Positions 43,242 through 50,913 of a stretch of 51,511 bases of DNA are shown here, in pieces; the first letter of the stretch is position 1, and each line of letters starts with the position of its first letter. Position numbers and translations under genes: made by a program. The notes beneath the pieces were generated by a model. The model was not told the origin of the DNA and did not search any database. It was given only the letters and a program-made list of their open reading frames with translations. Origin of the DNA: an uncultured Verrucomicrobiota bacterium (GTDB taxonomy: Bacteria > Verrucomicrobiota > Kiritimatiellia > RFP12 > UBA3636); NCBI GenBank assembly GCA_949285835.1, contig CASEAR010000132.1:1-51511 (forward strand). Direction: 5' to 3'.

Positions 43242-43549
43242 CGGCCGCGGGCATTCAACACCCCGCAAACCGGCGCTGTGCGCCCTCTGCGGAAAGTGAA
43301 CCCGACTTCGTAAAAGGCTGTTGAGAACCGGCGCAGGACACACTGGAGTACCGTCGCGAATGAATAACAAATAAGAGTGCGGAAGACGTTGGTACTTCTC
43401 GCCCGGACATCGGCCCAGCGACAAGCGTCCGCCGCATTTCCCGGAACGTTGTCATCATAAAGTTCCATCCGATACCGCAGGCCATGTTCCCGCGTTTCGT
43501 GTCGTGCCTCCGCCGCCCCCCAGTTCCGGATATCCAGCGGAATTTGCAC
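43242..43549 (-). pseudogene. Possible decayed transposase fragment
   Basis: The minus strand reads IRNWGAAEARHETREHG near 43500 and ADACRWADVRARSTNVFRTL near 43390-43450. These weakly resemble the RxHWxxExxHxxxD and EDACRxRxxxAxxNxxxxR motifs of ISAs1/H-repeat transposases. No start, no DDE set and no terminal repeats are visible, and the frame ends inside the permease gene. The resemblance is by eye only. Confidence 0.22.
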
Positions 43550-43756
43550 GCCCTATTGCCGCCTGAAAAAACGAAAATTCACCCGATCGTTCGAAAACTG
43601 CATACCTGTCGCACGGCTGTCTTATCGCCGAAAGGATATCCGCGTTTTTGAAACACGCTCACAGCCATGACAGCTGACCGATTAAATCCATGGTCCATAC
43701 CGGAGCGTTTCACCACATTCCAGAGGGCAGCTGTCCACGTCCGTCCCCGCTCGAAG

Positions 43757-43860
43757 CGCAAAAGGTGTATGAAGTACGGCGGCATGTGCAATCTCTGCGT
43801 GCGATCTGGTCGGATCGATGAGCGGCACGCAAAAGGTGTATGAAGTACGGCGGCATGTGC
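43757..43860. repeat. Two identical 33-bp direct repeats 71 bp apart
   Basis: The copies at 43757-43789 and 43828-43860 are identical over 33 bp (both begin CGCAAAAGGTGTATGAAG) and enclose a 38-bp spacer. They lie in non-coding DNA next to the possible transposase fragment. With only two copies, CRISPR identity is not supported; recombination or a duplicated binding site are both possible. Confidence 0.85.
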
Positions 43861-44283
43861 GAAAGTGCCTCCGGACACACAGATTTACCGCATTATGCAG
43901 CGGCGGGATTTGAATAAATGGAGTCATCGCTGCCGCAACACCTTTTTTTTCATACCGACGCCATCATGGCAGATTTTATCGAATCCGTACATGCAGTGTT
44001 CCGTTCCGCGCGCAATCCCCGGCAATCCGTTCCCGGACTTTCTCACGTGCGGCAGTACAAAACCATCGGATTCTACTCCTGTGATTTTGCGCAGAGAAAA
44101 ACTTAAAGCTTGAGAAGCTATTATATCCGGGGAACGCGCAGGTTAAACAACCGCCCCCATCCGCAGGCTTTTATCTCCTACTGCGTCTTCACATCGGCAG
44201 CAGACGTAACTCATCCCCTCCCGCGACGCGCAAAAATCGCCCGCTACACACCTGCAGCCGGCCCGCAAATTATTAAAAACGAT
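43861..44283. other. Gap with no recognised gene
   Basis: Short plus-strand frames (for example 43918-44106) lack recognisable products. A T9 run lies near 43945. No terminator is evident for the minus-strand hemolysin III-like gene that ends at 44284. The DNA between 43550 and 43756 is likewise without a supported gene. Confidence 0.45.
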
Positions 44284-44970
44284 CTATTGCAGAACAATCC
44301 ACCGCAGGACAACCCAATAATGGATGAATGTTCCGCCGAGAACAAAAAGATGCCAGATCGCGTGCATATAAGGGATATGCTTCAATACGTAAAAAATTAC
44401 GCCAAGGGAATATATCACGCCGCCGGCCCCTATCCACGCCACAGCCGCCGCCCCCATAGCCTTGTAAAGCGGATAAACAGCCACGACAACCAACCAACCC
44501 ATAAACAAGTACGTGAACGTTGAGAAAAATTGAAACCGGTTTATAAAAAGGCATTGGAATATGATTCCCAGAATGGCTATCGCCCATACTGTCCCAAAGA
44601 TCGACCACGCCCACCCGGGGCTCGTCGGACGTATTCCGGCCAGACAAAACGGGGTATAACTCCCGGCTATCAGCAGATATATGGCTGAATGATCGAGCAC
44701 GTTGAGCACCGCCTTCGCACGCGGAGACATCACAGCATGATACAGCGTGGAGCACAGGTAGAGCAGAAACATACTCATCCCGAATATGCTCACGCCCACA
44801 ATGCTCCAGACATCTCTCTGCAAAGAAGCGAAAACAACGGCTACCGCAAGACACGCCACAGACAAAACCGCGCCTATACCGTGGGTCACTGCATTTGCGA
44901 TTTCCTCTCCCTGTGTCTGTTCCCTGTGCTTGCCTGCGCAGTCGGGATTTTCACTGCACGAACACAACAT
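44284..44970 (-). CDS. Hemolysin III (YqfA/PAQR) family membrane protein
   Basis: A 228-residue protein with seven predicted membrane helices of the hemolysin III/PAQR superfamily. The zinc-site motifs are present: STLYHAV with DHSAIYLLIAGSYTPF, and the final HAIWHLFVLGGTFIHYW. Bacterial members are linked to membrane fatty-acid homeostasis or hydrolase-like activity, but function is uncertain and cytolysis is not implied. The ATG at 44968-44970 is only just after an AGGAG, with GGGAGAGGG further upstream; the frame extends back into cdsA, but that part overlaps and is unlike the family. It follows cdsA by 23 nt, at the end of the uppS operon. Confidence 0.9.
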   Translation of the reverse strand: MLCSCSENPDCAGKHREQTQGEEIANAVTHGIGAVLSVACLAVAVVFASLQRDVWSIVGVSIFGMSMFLLYLCSTLYHAVMSPRAKAVLNVLDHSAIYLLIAGSYTPFCLAGIRPTSPGWAWSIFGTVWAIAILGIIFQCLFINRFQFFSTFTYLFMGWLVVVAVYPLYKAMGAAAVAWIGAGGVIYSLGVIFYVLKHIPYMHAIWHLFVLGGTFIHYWVVLRWIVLQ

Positions 44971-44993
44971 CTCCTTAAACCCTCTCCCGCTGA

Positions 44994-45920
44994 TCACTTC
45001 ATGAAAACTATTATGTAAACATACATAAACGGCGCCGCAAAAAGCAAGCTGTCCATTATGTCGAGAATTCCGCCCATGCCGGGGAATTTCTTCCCGGAAT
45101 CCTTCACTGACATGGAACGCTTCATGAGAGATTCCGCAAGATCCCCCATGACCCCGGCCGTGGTAAGCACAATCGGAAGAGCAACGGCATCGGCAATCGT
45201 GAAACGCACATCGCCGAGACATCCACCACCGAAAAATCTGGCGGCGGTCCACAACAACATCGACACAGCCAGCGAAAACACGTAGCCTCCAACCAGCCCC
45301 TCCACAGTCTTGTTGGGAGAGACTGACGGTATCAGCTTGTGACGCCCGAACGCAGTGCCTATGGCGTACGCGCCTATGTCGCTGAACTTGACAATGCATA
45401 CAAACGCCAAGAGCATCAGCCTGCCCGTGTAATTCACGCCGGAGCATCCTCCAAGACGCGTGGGCCACTCAAACGCAATCCGCACCAGAAACCCAAGCAG
45501 AACCGCTACGTACCAGAAACCGACGCAGCCCAACGCAAACCCCTCCATCGCTCGATCGGTCTTGCGGTGCAGTACAGCACACGTAATGAGCACCGCAGGC
45601 GTGAAGTACATCACCCACACGGACGGCTTTATAATCCATCCGAATCCATTCGCGCCGGCAGGATATCCCCACGCTTTCCAATAACTCGCAAACACCGGCG
45701 TCTCCAGCGCCGTCGCCACAAGAAACAGCACTCCGCAAAACGAAGATGCCCTGGCAGAAACACCATATCCTCCGCGTTTGACAATACCCGCGAACTCGGA
45801 TTCGCACAGCGCATAAATCGCTACCAGCAAAATAAGATGCGTCCACGCGGGCATCAAAAACAACACGGCCAGGATAACCGCTCCGAACGAACATCCAGTT
45901 ATCATCCTGTATTTCAACAT
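44994..45920 (-). CDS. cdsA: Phosphatidate cytidylyltransferase
   Basis: A 308-residue integral membrane enzyme that makes CDP-diacylglycerol from phosphatidate and CTP, the branch point of phospholipid synthesis. About eight membrane segments precede the family signature SPNKTVEGLVGGYV and the C-terminal DLAESLMKRSMSVKD and FPGMGGILDIMDSLLFAAP pattern. The frame allows GTG at 45926, but the ATG at 45918-45920 gives the standard MLKYRMITG beginning and a better distance (10 nt) from GGAG. It lies 16 nt after uppS, a classical pairing. Its product would feed the CDP-alcohol transferase encoded at 32815-33651. Confidence 0.96.
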   Translation of the reverse strand: MLKYRMITGCSFGAVILAVLFLMPAWTHLILLVAIYALCESEFAGIVKRGGYGVSARASSFCGVLFLVATALETPVFASYWKAWGYPAGANGFGWIIKPSVWVMYFTPAVLITCAVLHRKTDRAMEGFALGCVGFWYVAVLLGFLVRIAFEWPTRLGGCSGVNYTGRLMLLAFVCIVKFSDIGAYAIGTAFGRHKLIPSVSPNKTVEGLVGGYVFSLAVSMLLWTAARFFGGGCLGDVRFTIADAVALPIVLTTAGVMGDLAESLMKRSMSVKDSGKKFPGMGGILDIMDSLLFAAPFMYVYIIVFMK

Positions 45921-45936
45921 TTCCACCGGTCTCCGA

Positions 45937-46662
45937 TCACTTTCGGCCTTCCGGCTCCGCCGCCGTCACGCCGCCAAACCTGCGGGAACGCCCGGCATAG
46001 GACTCCAGCGCCTTTTTGAAATCCTGTTCTGTAAAGTCCGGCCACAGCACGTCTGTTATGTAAAACTCGCTGTACGCGCACTCCCAAAGCAGAAAATTAC
46101 TTATGCGAAACTCTCCGCTCGTCCTTATTATAAGATCCGGATCCGGGACTTCCGGATGATACATCTCCGAAGACAGCATCTTCTCGTCTATGCTGTCGGG
46201 ATCAACAAGACCAGCCGCCGCCTTGCGCGCAAGCGACGCCGCAGCATGCGCAATCTCCGTTCTGCCGCCGTAGCTCAGGGCAAGGACAAGCGTGGCATTC
46301 TCCGCATAACACGCCGTCTCGCGCTCCACGGTCTCAAGCTTTGAAAGCAGACTTTTCGGTAGGTCGGAACGTCGGCCCGAAACAAGCAGCCGCGTCTTGT
46401 ACTTGTGAAGATCCTTCATATGTTCGTCCAGAAAGCGTCCCAAAAGCTCCATCAGACCCATAACCTCAGACTTCGGACGCGACCAGTTCTCCACGCTGAA
46501 GGCATACAAAGTGAGAAACTTCACCCCCGCATCGCGGGAGGCACGAAGAACACGCCCCACGCTGTCGGCGCCGGCCTCGTGTCCCTTCAGACGAGGCAAG
46601 CCGCGCGATGTCGCCCACCGCCCGTTGCCGTCCATGATTATCGCCACATGCACAGGTGTCAT
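45937..46662 (-). CDS. uppS: Undecaprenyl diphosphate synthase (isoprenyl transferase)
   Basis: A 241-residue cis-prenyltransferase that builds the C55 carrier for cell-wall and LPS synthesis. HVAIIMDGNGRWA contains catalytic D11; YAFSVENWSRP and LIIRTSGEFRISNFLLWE are the other signatures, with the C-terminal SRRFGG. In the last motif the usual GExRxSNF is kept. The frame extends to 46716, but the ATG at 46660-46662 has GGAG 7 nt upstream and yields the normal N-terminus. First gene of the uppS-cdsA-hemolysin III operon, with a good promoter 28-56 nt upstream. Confidence 0.97.
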   Translation of the reverse strand: MTPVHVAIIMDGNGRWATSRGLPRLKGHEAGADSVGRVLRASRDAGVKFLTLYAFSVENWSRPKSEVMGLMELLGRFLDEHMKDLHKYKTRLLVSGRRSDLPKSLLSKLETVERETACYAENATLVLALSYGGRTEIAHAAASLARKAAAGLVDPDSIDEKMLSSEMYHPEVPDPDLIIRTSGEFRISNFLLWECAYSEFYITDVLWPDFTEQDFKKALESYAGRSRRFGGVTAAEPEGRK

Positions 46663-46689
46663 AAAAAAACTCCGCCTTATGTTTCGTTT

Positions 46690-46718
46690 ATTGTAACAAA
46701 AACCTTTCTGGCGCACAA
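46690..46718 (-). promoter_or_regulatory. Promoter of the uppS operon, overlapping a possible tilS promoter
   Basis: On the minus strand TTGTGC (46713-46718) and TACAAT (46690-46695) are 17 nt apart. On the plus strand the same DNA reads TTGTAA (46691-46696), 17 nt, CACAAT (46714-46719), so the two divergent operons may use interlocking promoters. Confidence 0.6.
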
Positions 46719-46759
46719 TATCACATGTGTGCTACACTACCGTGGCTGGTGAGGCATAA

Positions 46760-48217
46760 ATGACGAAAACAAAACAACATCTGACGGCGGCAATCCCCGA
46801 ACAAATCGCAAAATCCGGGAAGCGCATCCTGGCCGCCGTATCCGGCGGCTCGGATTCCGTTGCGATGCTTGCCGCACTGTCCGAGGCCGTCGCACCGCAG
46901 CGGATTGCCGCCGCTCACTTCAACCACGGCCTGCGCGGCAAGGAGGCTGACAGGGACGAGGCAGGAGTAAAAAAAATCGCTGAATCGCTCGGAGTGGAAT
47001 TCGTACGCGGCGGCGCCGATGTCAGGGAGTTGTCGCTTCCCGGAGAATCGTGCGAAATGGCCGCCAGACGGTTGAGACACGATTTTCTGCGCAAAACGGC
47101 TTCTGAACTCGGATGCTGCGCCATTGCCACAGGGCACACCGCAAACGACAGGCTCGAAAACGTCTTCCTGCGGCTGGCGCGCGGATGCGGCCTGGACGGG
47201 CTCAGCGGTATGTCGGAAGCCAGAGATGCCGGAGGCGGCATAGTCCTGTTCCGGCCCGTGTTCGAGTACACGCGCGATGACCTGCGAAGCTTCCTTATTT
47301 CCAGAGGAATCAGCTGGTTTGAAGATTCCACAAACGAAGACACGTCCATACCGAGGAACAGCGCAAGAAAAAGAGTTGTACCGGCCTTTCTGTCCGCATT
47401 CGGCAGCTCCGCTATCTTTTCCGCAATGCGCACCCTCGACAACCTTCGCTCCGATGCCGAATACCTGAACTCCCAGGCCGATCTCCAGAAGGACAAGGCC
47501 GTGTCGCCGGACGGCGCCCTCATCGCCGCAGAACTCTCGCAAATGCCGTACCCCATCGCCGGAAGAATTGTAATGAAGTGGCTTTTTGACGCAGACACCG
47601 ATCCGGAATCAGTCACAAGGAAAACGGTGGACAGAGTAATAGCTCTCTGCCGGGGGGAGGACAGAGGCACCGTACGTACGGACATATCTGACAACGTATT
47701 CGCCGTGCGGACCAACGGCAGCGTACGCCTCGAGGCTGAAGCCGGGCGCGGAAAGATGCATCCGGATCGTATACAGTACAGCATCGACCTGTCCCCGGTT
47801 CTGCTCGGACACACCGTCCGTCTGGGACCGTTCGAATTCGGCGGCGCGCATGGCGGGGTCTGCCTGACCGCACAACCGTCCGAGGGCATAGAGCGCAGCC
47901 CGCGCACCGCACCTGGACATCTCCCCGCCGCATGCACCATATCAAGACAGGCCGCCGCGTCCCCCCTGTCTCTGCGCACGCCGGAAGACGGCGACAGGAT
48001 AGTTCCCGCCGGCAAGCATTTTTCAAAGAAACTGTCGGATATTTTCACAGAAATGAAGGTACCCCGCACACAGCGCCGCACTATACCCGTAATTGCCCTG
48101 CCCTGCAAAAAATCCGGACAATACGGCATAGTCTGGCTGCCGGGATACGCCGTGTCGGAATATGCCGCCGTAAAGGACGGCCGCTCAGTGAAACTGATAA
48201 TCACCCGAAACAACTGA
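46760..48217 (+). CDS. tilS: tRNA(Ile)-lysidine synthase
   Basis: A 485-residue N-type ATP pyrophosphatase that turns C34 of the CAU-anticodon tRNA-Ile into lysidine, needed to read AUA codons. The P loop is AAVSGGSDSVAML (SGGSDS at 28-33). AAHFNHGLRGKEADRDE, ATGHTANDRLENVFLRLARG and the WFEDSTNED motif with IPRNSARKRVVPA are typical. The C-terminal TilS substrate-binding domain ends with RIVPAGKHFSKKLSDIFTE. The usual HTADDQ is HTANDR here, a mild deviation. GAGG lies 5 nt before the ATG. It starts the tilS-unknown-folK operon. Confidence 0.95.
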   Translation: MTKTKQHLTAAIPEQIAKSGKRILAAVSGGSDSVAMLAALSEAVAPQRIAAAHFNHGLRGKEADRDEAGVKKIAESLGVEFVRGGADVRELSLPGESCEMAARRLRHDFLRKTASELGCCAIATGHTANDRLENVFLRLARGCGLDGLSGMSEARDAGGGIVLFRPVFEYTRDDLRSFLISRGISWFEDSTNEDTSIPRNSARKRVVPAFLSAFGSSAIFSAMRTLDNLRSDAEYLNSQADLQKDKAVSPDGALIAAELSQMPYPIAGRIVMKWLFDADTDPESVTRKTVDRVIALCRGEDRGTVRTDISDNVFAVRTNGSVRLEAEAGRGKMHPDRIQYSIDLSPVLLGHTVRLGPFEFGGAHGGVCLTAQPSEGIERSPRTAPGHLPAACTISRQAAASPLSLRTPEDGDRIVPAGKHFSKKLSDIFTEMKVPRTQRRTIPVIALPCKKSGQYGIVWLPGYAVSEYAAVKDGRSVKLIITRNN

Positions 48218-48238
48218 ACACAGGATCTGCTGACAAAT

Positions 48239-50317
48239 ATGAAATTCGTTAAATACGGAAAATCCTTCCAGATTTCAATCGGCTGCTCGGCCGATATGCG
48301 CGACGTTCTTGAGCTTGACGAGGCTCTGTGGGCCGTTACAGGAGCTCCGGTGGACGCCTTCAACACCGATCCCGCTTTCCTGCGGTATCTTGACTCTGAC
48401 GGCAATTCACGAATCCGGACCGACGAAGTGAAGACCGCCGTGGCATGGTGCCTCGAAACGCTTTCCGAGCTCTCAGGTTTTGATGCGTGCTCGGATTCCG
48501 TCAAAGTGTCCGACATAAACGCAAACTCCCCGGACGGACCGGGTTTGATCGCCACCGCCGAATACATTTCGGGGCAATTCCCGGAGGATTCCGGCGTTGT
48601 GCGCCTCGACAAACTGCGCTCCTGCATGAGCACTCTGCGTGACAAGCCGCTGAACGGCGACGGTGTAATAGTCCCCGAGTCTGCAGAATCAGAGGAAATC
48701 CGCGAATACATATGCGCCGCAATAGAGGGCACCGGAGGCGTCGCCGATATCAGCGGCAAAACCGGTGTCGGAATAGAGCAGCTCACCGTCTTCAGAGACG
48801 CATGCACCGCGTACCTGCGCTGGCTCGACGCAGCGTCGCCCGACGACCCACGCGTCTTCCCTCTCGGCAGCCGTACGCACGAGGCATGGGAAACGCTCTG
48901 CAAAAACCGTAAAATGGCCGATGATTTCTTTCTGCTGGCCGGATTGGCGGATTTTGACCATGAAACTTCACGCAAGTATATGGAAACCAGAGAGATCAAC
49001 TCTCCAATAGACGCTGCGCTTCTGGCATACCCGCCCGCCCGGCCGCTTCCCGACGGCTCACTGCCGCTTTCCGGCCCGTGCGTAAACCCCGTGTTCAAAG
49101 ACAAACTTGCATGCATGAGGGACAACCTCGTCTCTCCGGCTCTCGGCAGGCACGCAGAGTCCATTTCAGGGCAGGAATGGAACTCCATCAAAGCCATGTT
49201 CGCCCCGTACAACGCCAGAATGGAGGAAAAAACCGGACTCCAGGCAGAAAAATTCCCCCGCGAAAAACTCGAAAAATGGATCCGCCCGGAATTTCACGAC
49301 GCGGTTGCCGCCATCGTGGAGAAAGACAGCCTGATTACAAAACGCGCCGCCGCCTTCGACCTCATGGAAAAGCTCATCCTGTGCCAGATGCACATGATGC
49401 GTTTTCTCAATAATTTCGTCTGCCTCAGCGAACTCTATTCCGTGGACAAGCGCGCCGTTTTCGAACGCGGCTCCGCAGTGCTTGACGGACGCTGGTTTAA
49501 CATGGCGGTGAAAATAACCGACGTGACGCAGCACATGAATACGGCAAAATCAAGCGGCATTTTTATAATCTATCTGGATGTCTTCCCCACGGGAGACCAT
49601 CCGGGCTTCAAAGCGGTACTGCCCGCAACATCAGGCACAAAGGGTAACCTGTGCGCAGGCAAACGCGGCATTTTCATCGACTTAGACGGCGTCGAACACG
49701 ACGCCGCAATACTCAATATCATAGAAAACCCGATCAGCTTGAGAGAAGCCGTTTTTTCCCCTTTCAAAAACGTGGGAGATTTCGTAATCGGCAAAATAGA
49801 AAGCATGTCCGTATCCGCTGAAAAGAAACTCGTCGCCACAGCGGATCTCGTGACCGCTCCGCTCACGCCGCCCGCGGCGCCGGCGCCGAAACTCGCACAG
49901 AACAACCTCATGGGTATAAGCTTCTCTCTGGCGGCGATAGGCTCTTCTCTCGCCTTCATGACCAAGTCCATAGGCAGCATGTCATCCGGCGCGCTTATCT
50001 CCGGTGTAACAGGCGTCGCCGCAGTGATCATAATGCCTATAATGACTGTGGGCATTATAAAACTGAAACGCCAGGATCTGAGCCCGATACTCGAAGGCTG
50101 CGGATGGGCAGTCAATCACCGCATGAAACTCACGCGCGGACTGCGCCGCCAATTCACCTCAGAACGCATCTACCCGCGCGACGCTTCCGGCACCCCGGCA
50201 AAGTGCGCAAAACGCGCCTTCATTACAGCCGCCATCGTCACCGCTGTCCTCGCCGCCGCGGCAGCAGCCGTGTTCGCCTGCGCAGCGGCAATATCAAGGA
50301 TGAACCCTCTGCCATGA
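48239..50317 (+). CDS. Large EF-hand and membrane protein of unknown function
   Basis: A 692-residue protein that I cannot assign to a named family. Residues 52-63 form a textbook EF-hand loop (DSDGNSRIRTDE). A second, degenerate Ca-loop-like stretch, NGDGVIVPES, lies near residue 140. The middle (about 180-520) is helical and soluble-looking, with conserved-looking blocks such as KLILCQMHMMRFLNNFV and WFNMAVKITD. After a Pro/Ala linker come two membrane helices (MGISFSLAAIGSSLAFMT and GVTGVAAVIIMPIMTVGII), a basic loop, and a final helix (ITAAIVTAVLAAAAAAVFA). No signal peptide is seen, so the large domain is probably cytoplasmic. It lies between tilS (21 nt) and folK (ATGA overlap), so it is expressed with housekeeping genes. 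No catalytic motif is obvious. Confidence 0.85.
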   Translation: MKFVKYGKSFQISIGCSADMRDVLELDEALWAVTGAPVDAFNTDPAFLRYLDSDGNSRIRTDEVKTAVAWCLETLSELSGFDACSDSVKVSDINANSPDGPGLIATAEYISGQFPEDSGVVRLDKLRSCMSTLRDKPLNGDGVIVPESAESEEIREYICAAIEGTGGVADISGKTGVGIEQLTVFRDACTAYLRWLDAASPDDPRVFPLGSRTHEAWETLCKNRKMADDFFLLAGLADFDHETSRKYMETREINSPIDAALLAYPPARPLPDGSLPLSGPCVNPVFKDKLACMRDNLVSPALGRHAESISGQEWNSIKAMFAPYNARMEEKTGLQAEKFPREKLEKWIRPEFHDAVAAIVEKDSLITKRAAAFDLMEKLILCQMHMMRFLNNFVCLSELYSVDKRAVFERGSAVLDGRWFNMAVKITDVTQHMNTAKSSGIFIIYLDVFPTGDHPGFKAVLPATSGTKGNLCAGKRGIFIDLDGVEHDAAILNIIENPISLREAVFSPFKNVGDFVIGKIESMSVSAEKKLVATADLVTAPLTPPAAPAPKLAQNNLMGISFSLAAIGSSLAFMTKSIGSMSSGALISGVTGVAAVIIMPIMTVGIIKLKRQDLSPILEGCGWAVNHRMKLTRGLRRQFTSERIYPRDASGTPAKCAKRAFITAAIVTAVLAAAAAAVFACAAAISRMNPLP

Positions 50318-50913
50318 CTCTTTCAAACAAAGCCTCTTCGCCTGAACCGCAGATTCCCGCGCAGACACCGCCCCGCCGCCTGACCGAAGCCGGAATCGGA
50401 CTCGGGTCAAACCTGTACGACAGACTCGAAAACCTCAAACGCGCCTGCCGCATGCTCTGCGAAATAAAAGGAGCCTGCCTCGTGTCCGCCGGGGCAGTAT
50501 ACGAAACGGAACCGGTCGGCGTCCCGCCGGAATACGCCGATCTGCGGTTTCTCAACACTGTACTCATTTTCAATGTGGCGCTCGACGTTGACGATTGGTC
50601 CGCGCAGGTGCATGCTGTAGAGGACAAAATGCTGCGCGTACGCGGTCCAGTCCGCAATGCGCCGAGAATCATCGATCTGGATCTGCTCTACTTCGGCGAT
50701 ACCGTCCGCAGTCAGCCTCACCTGAACCTGCCGCATCCTCAATGCACGTCACGCAGATTCGTCTGCGCCCCGCTTGCCGACGTCAGGCCGAACCTGATTC
50801 TCCCCGGTCAGACAAGTACGGTCGCGGAAATTCTCGCCCGGATGGATGAATCGCCGCAGGTCGTATTCTATGCGCCTCCGCTCACGACGCTGTCGGACAC
50901 CCATCTGGCGTAG
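50314..50913 (+). CDS. folK: 2-amino-4-hydroxy-6-hydroxymethyldihydropteridine pyrophosphokinase
   Basis: A 199-residue HPPK enzyme that transfers pyrophosphate from ATP to the pterin in folate synthesis. IGLGSNLYDRLENL, SAGAVYETEPVG and the closing RGPVRNAPRIIDLDLLYFGD with LPHPQCTSRRFVCAPLADV are the family signatures; the Asp pair in DLDLL binds Mg. About 30 Ser/Pro-rich residues precede the domain. The frame is open upstream inside the previous gene, but the ATG at 50314 overlaps that gene's stop and is clearly preferred. The tail overlaps the convergent methyltransferase gene by 46 nt. folB and folP are not visible. Confidence 0.94.
   Translation: MTLSNKASSPEPQIPAQTPPRRLTEAGIGLGSNLYDRLENLKRACRMLCEIKGACLVSAGAVYETEPVGVPPEYADLRFLNTVLIFNVALDVDDWSAQVHAVEDKMLRVRGPVRNAPRIIDLDLLYFGDTVRSQPHLNLPHPQCTSRRFVCAPLADVRPNLILPGQTSTVAEILARMDESPQVVFYAPPLTTLSDTHLA

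Noticed and set aside
43757..43860. CRISPR array
   Set aside because: Only two repeat copies and no cas genes in the window; kept as direct repeats instead.
46915..49212. 765-codon open frame on the minus strand across tilS and the EF-hand gene
   Set aside because: It is antisense to two clear genes, is rich in Ser/Arg/Pro as expected from a GC-rich shadow frame, and has no recognisable domain or ribosome site.
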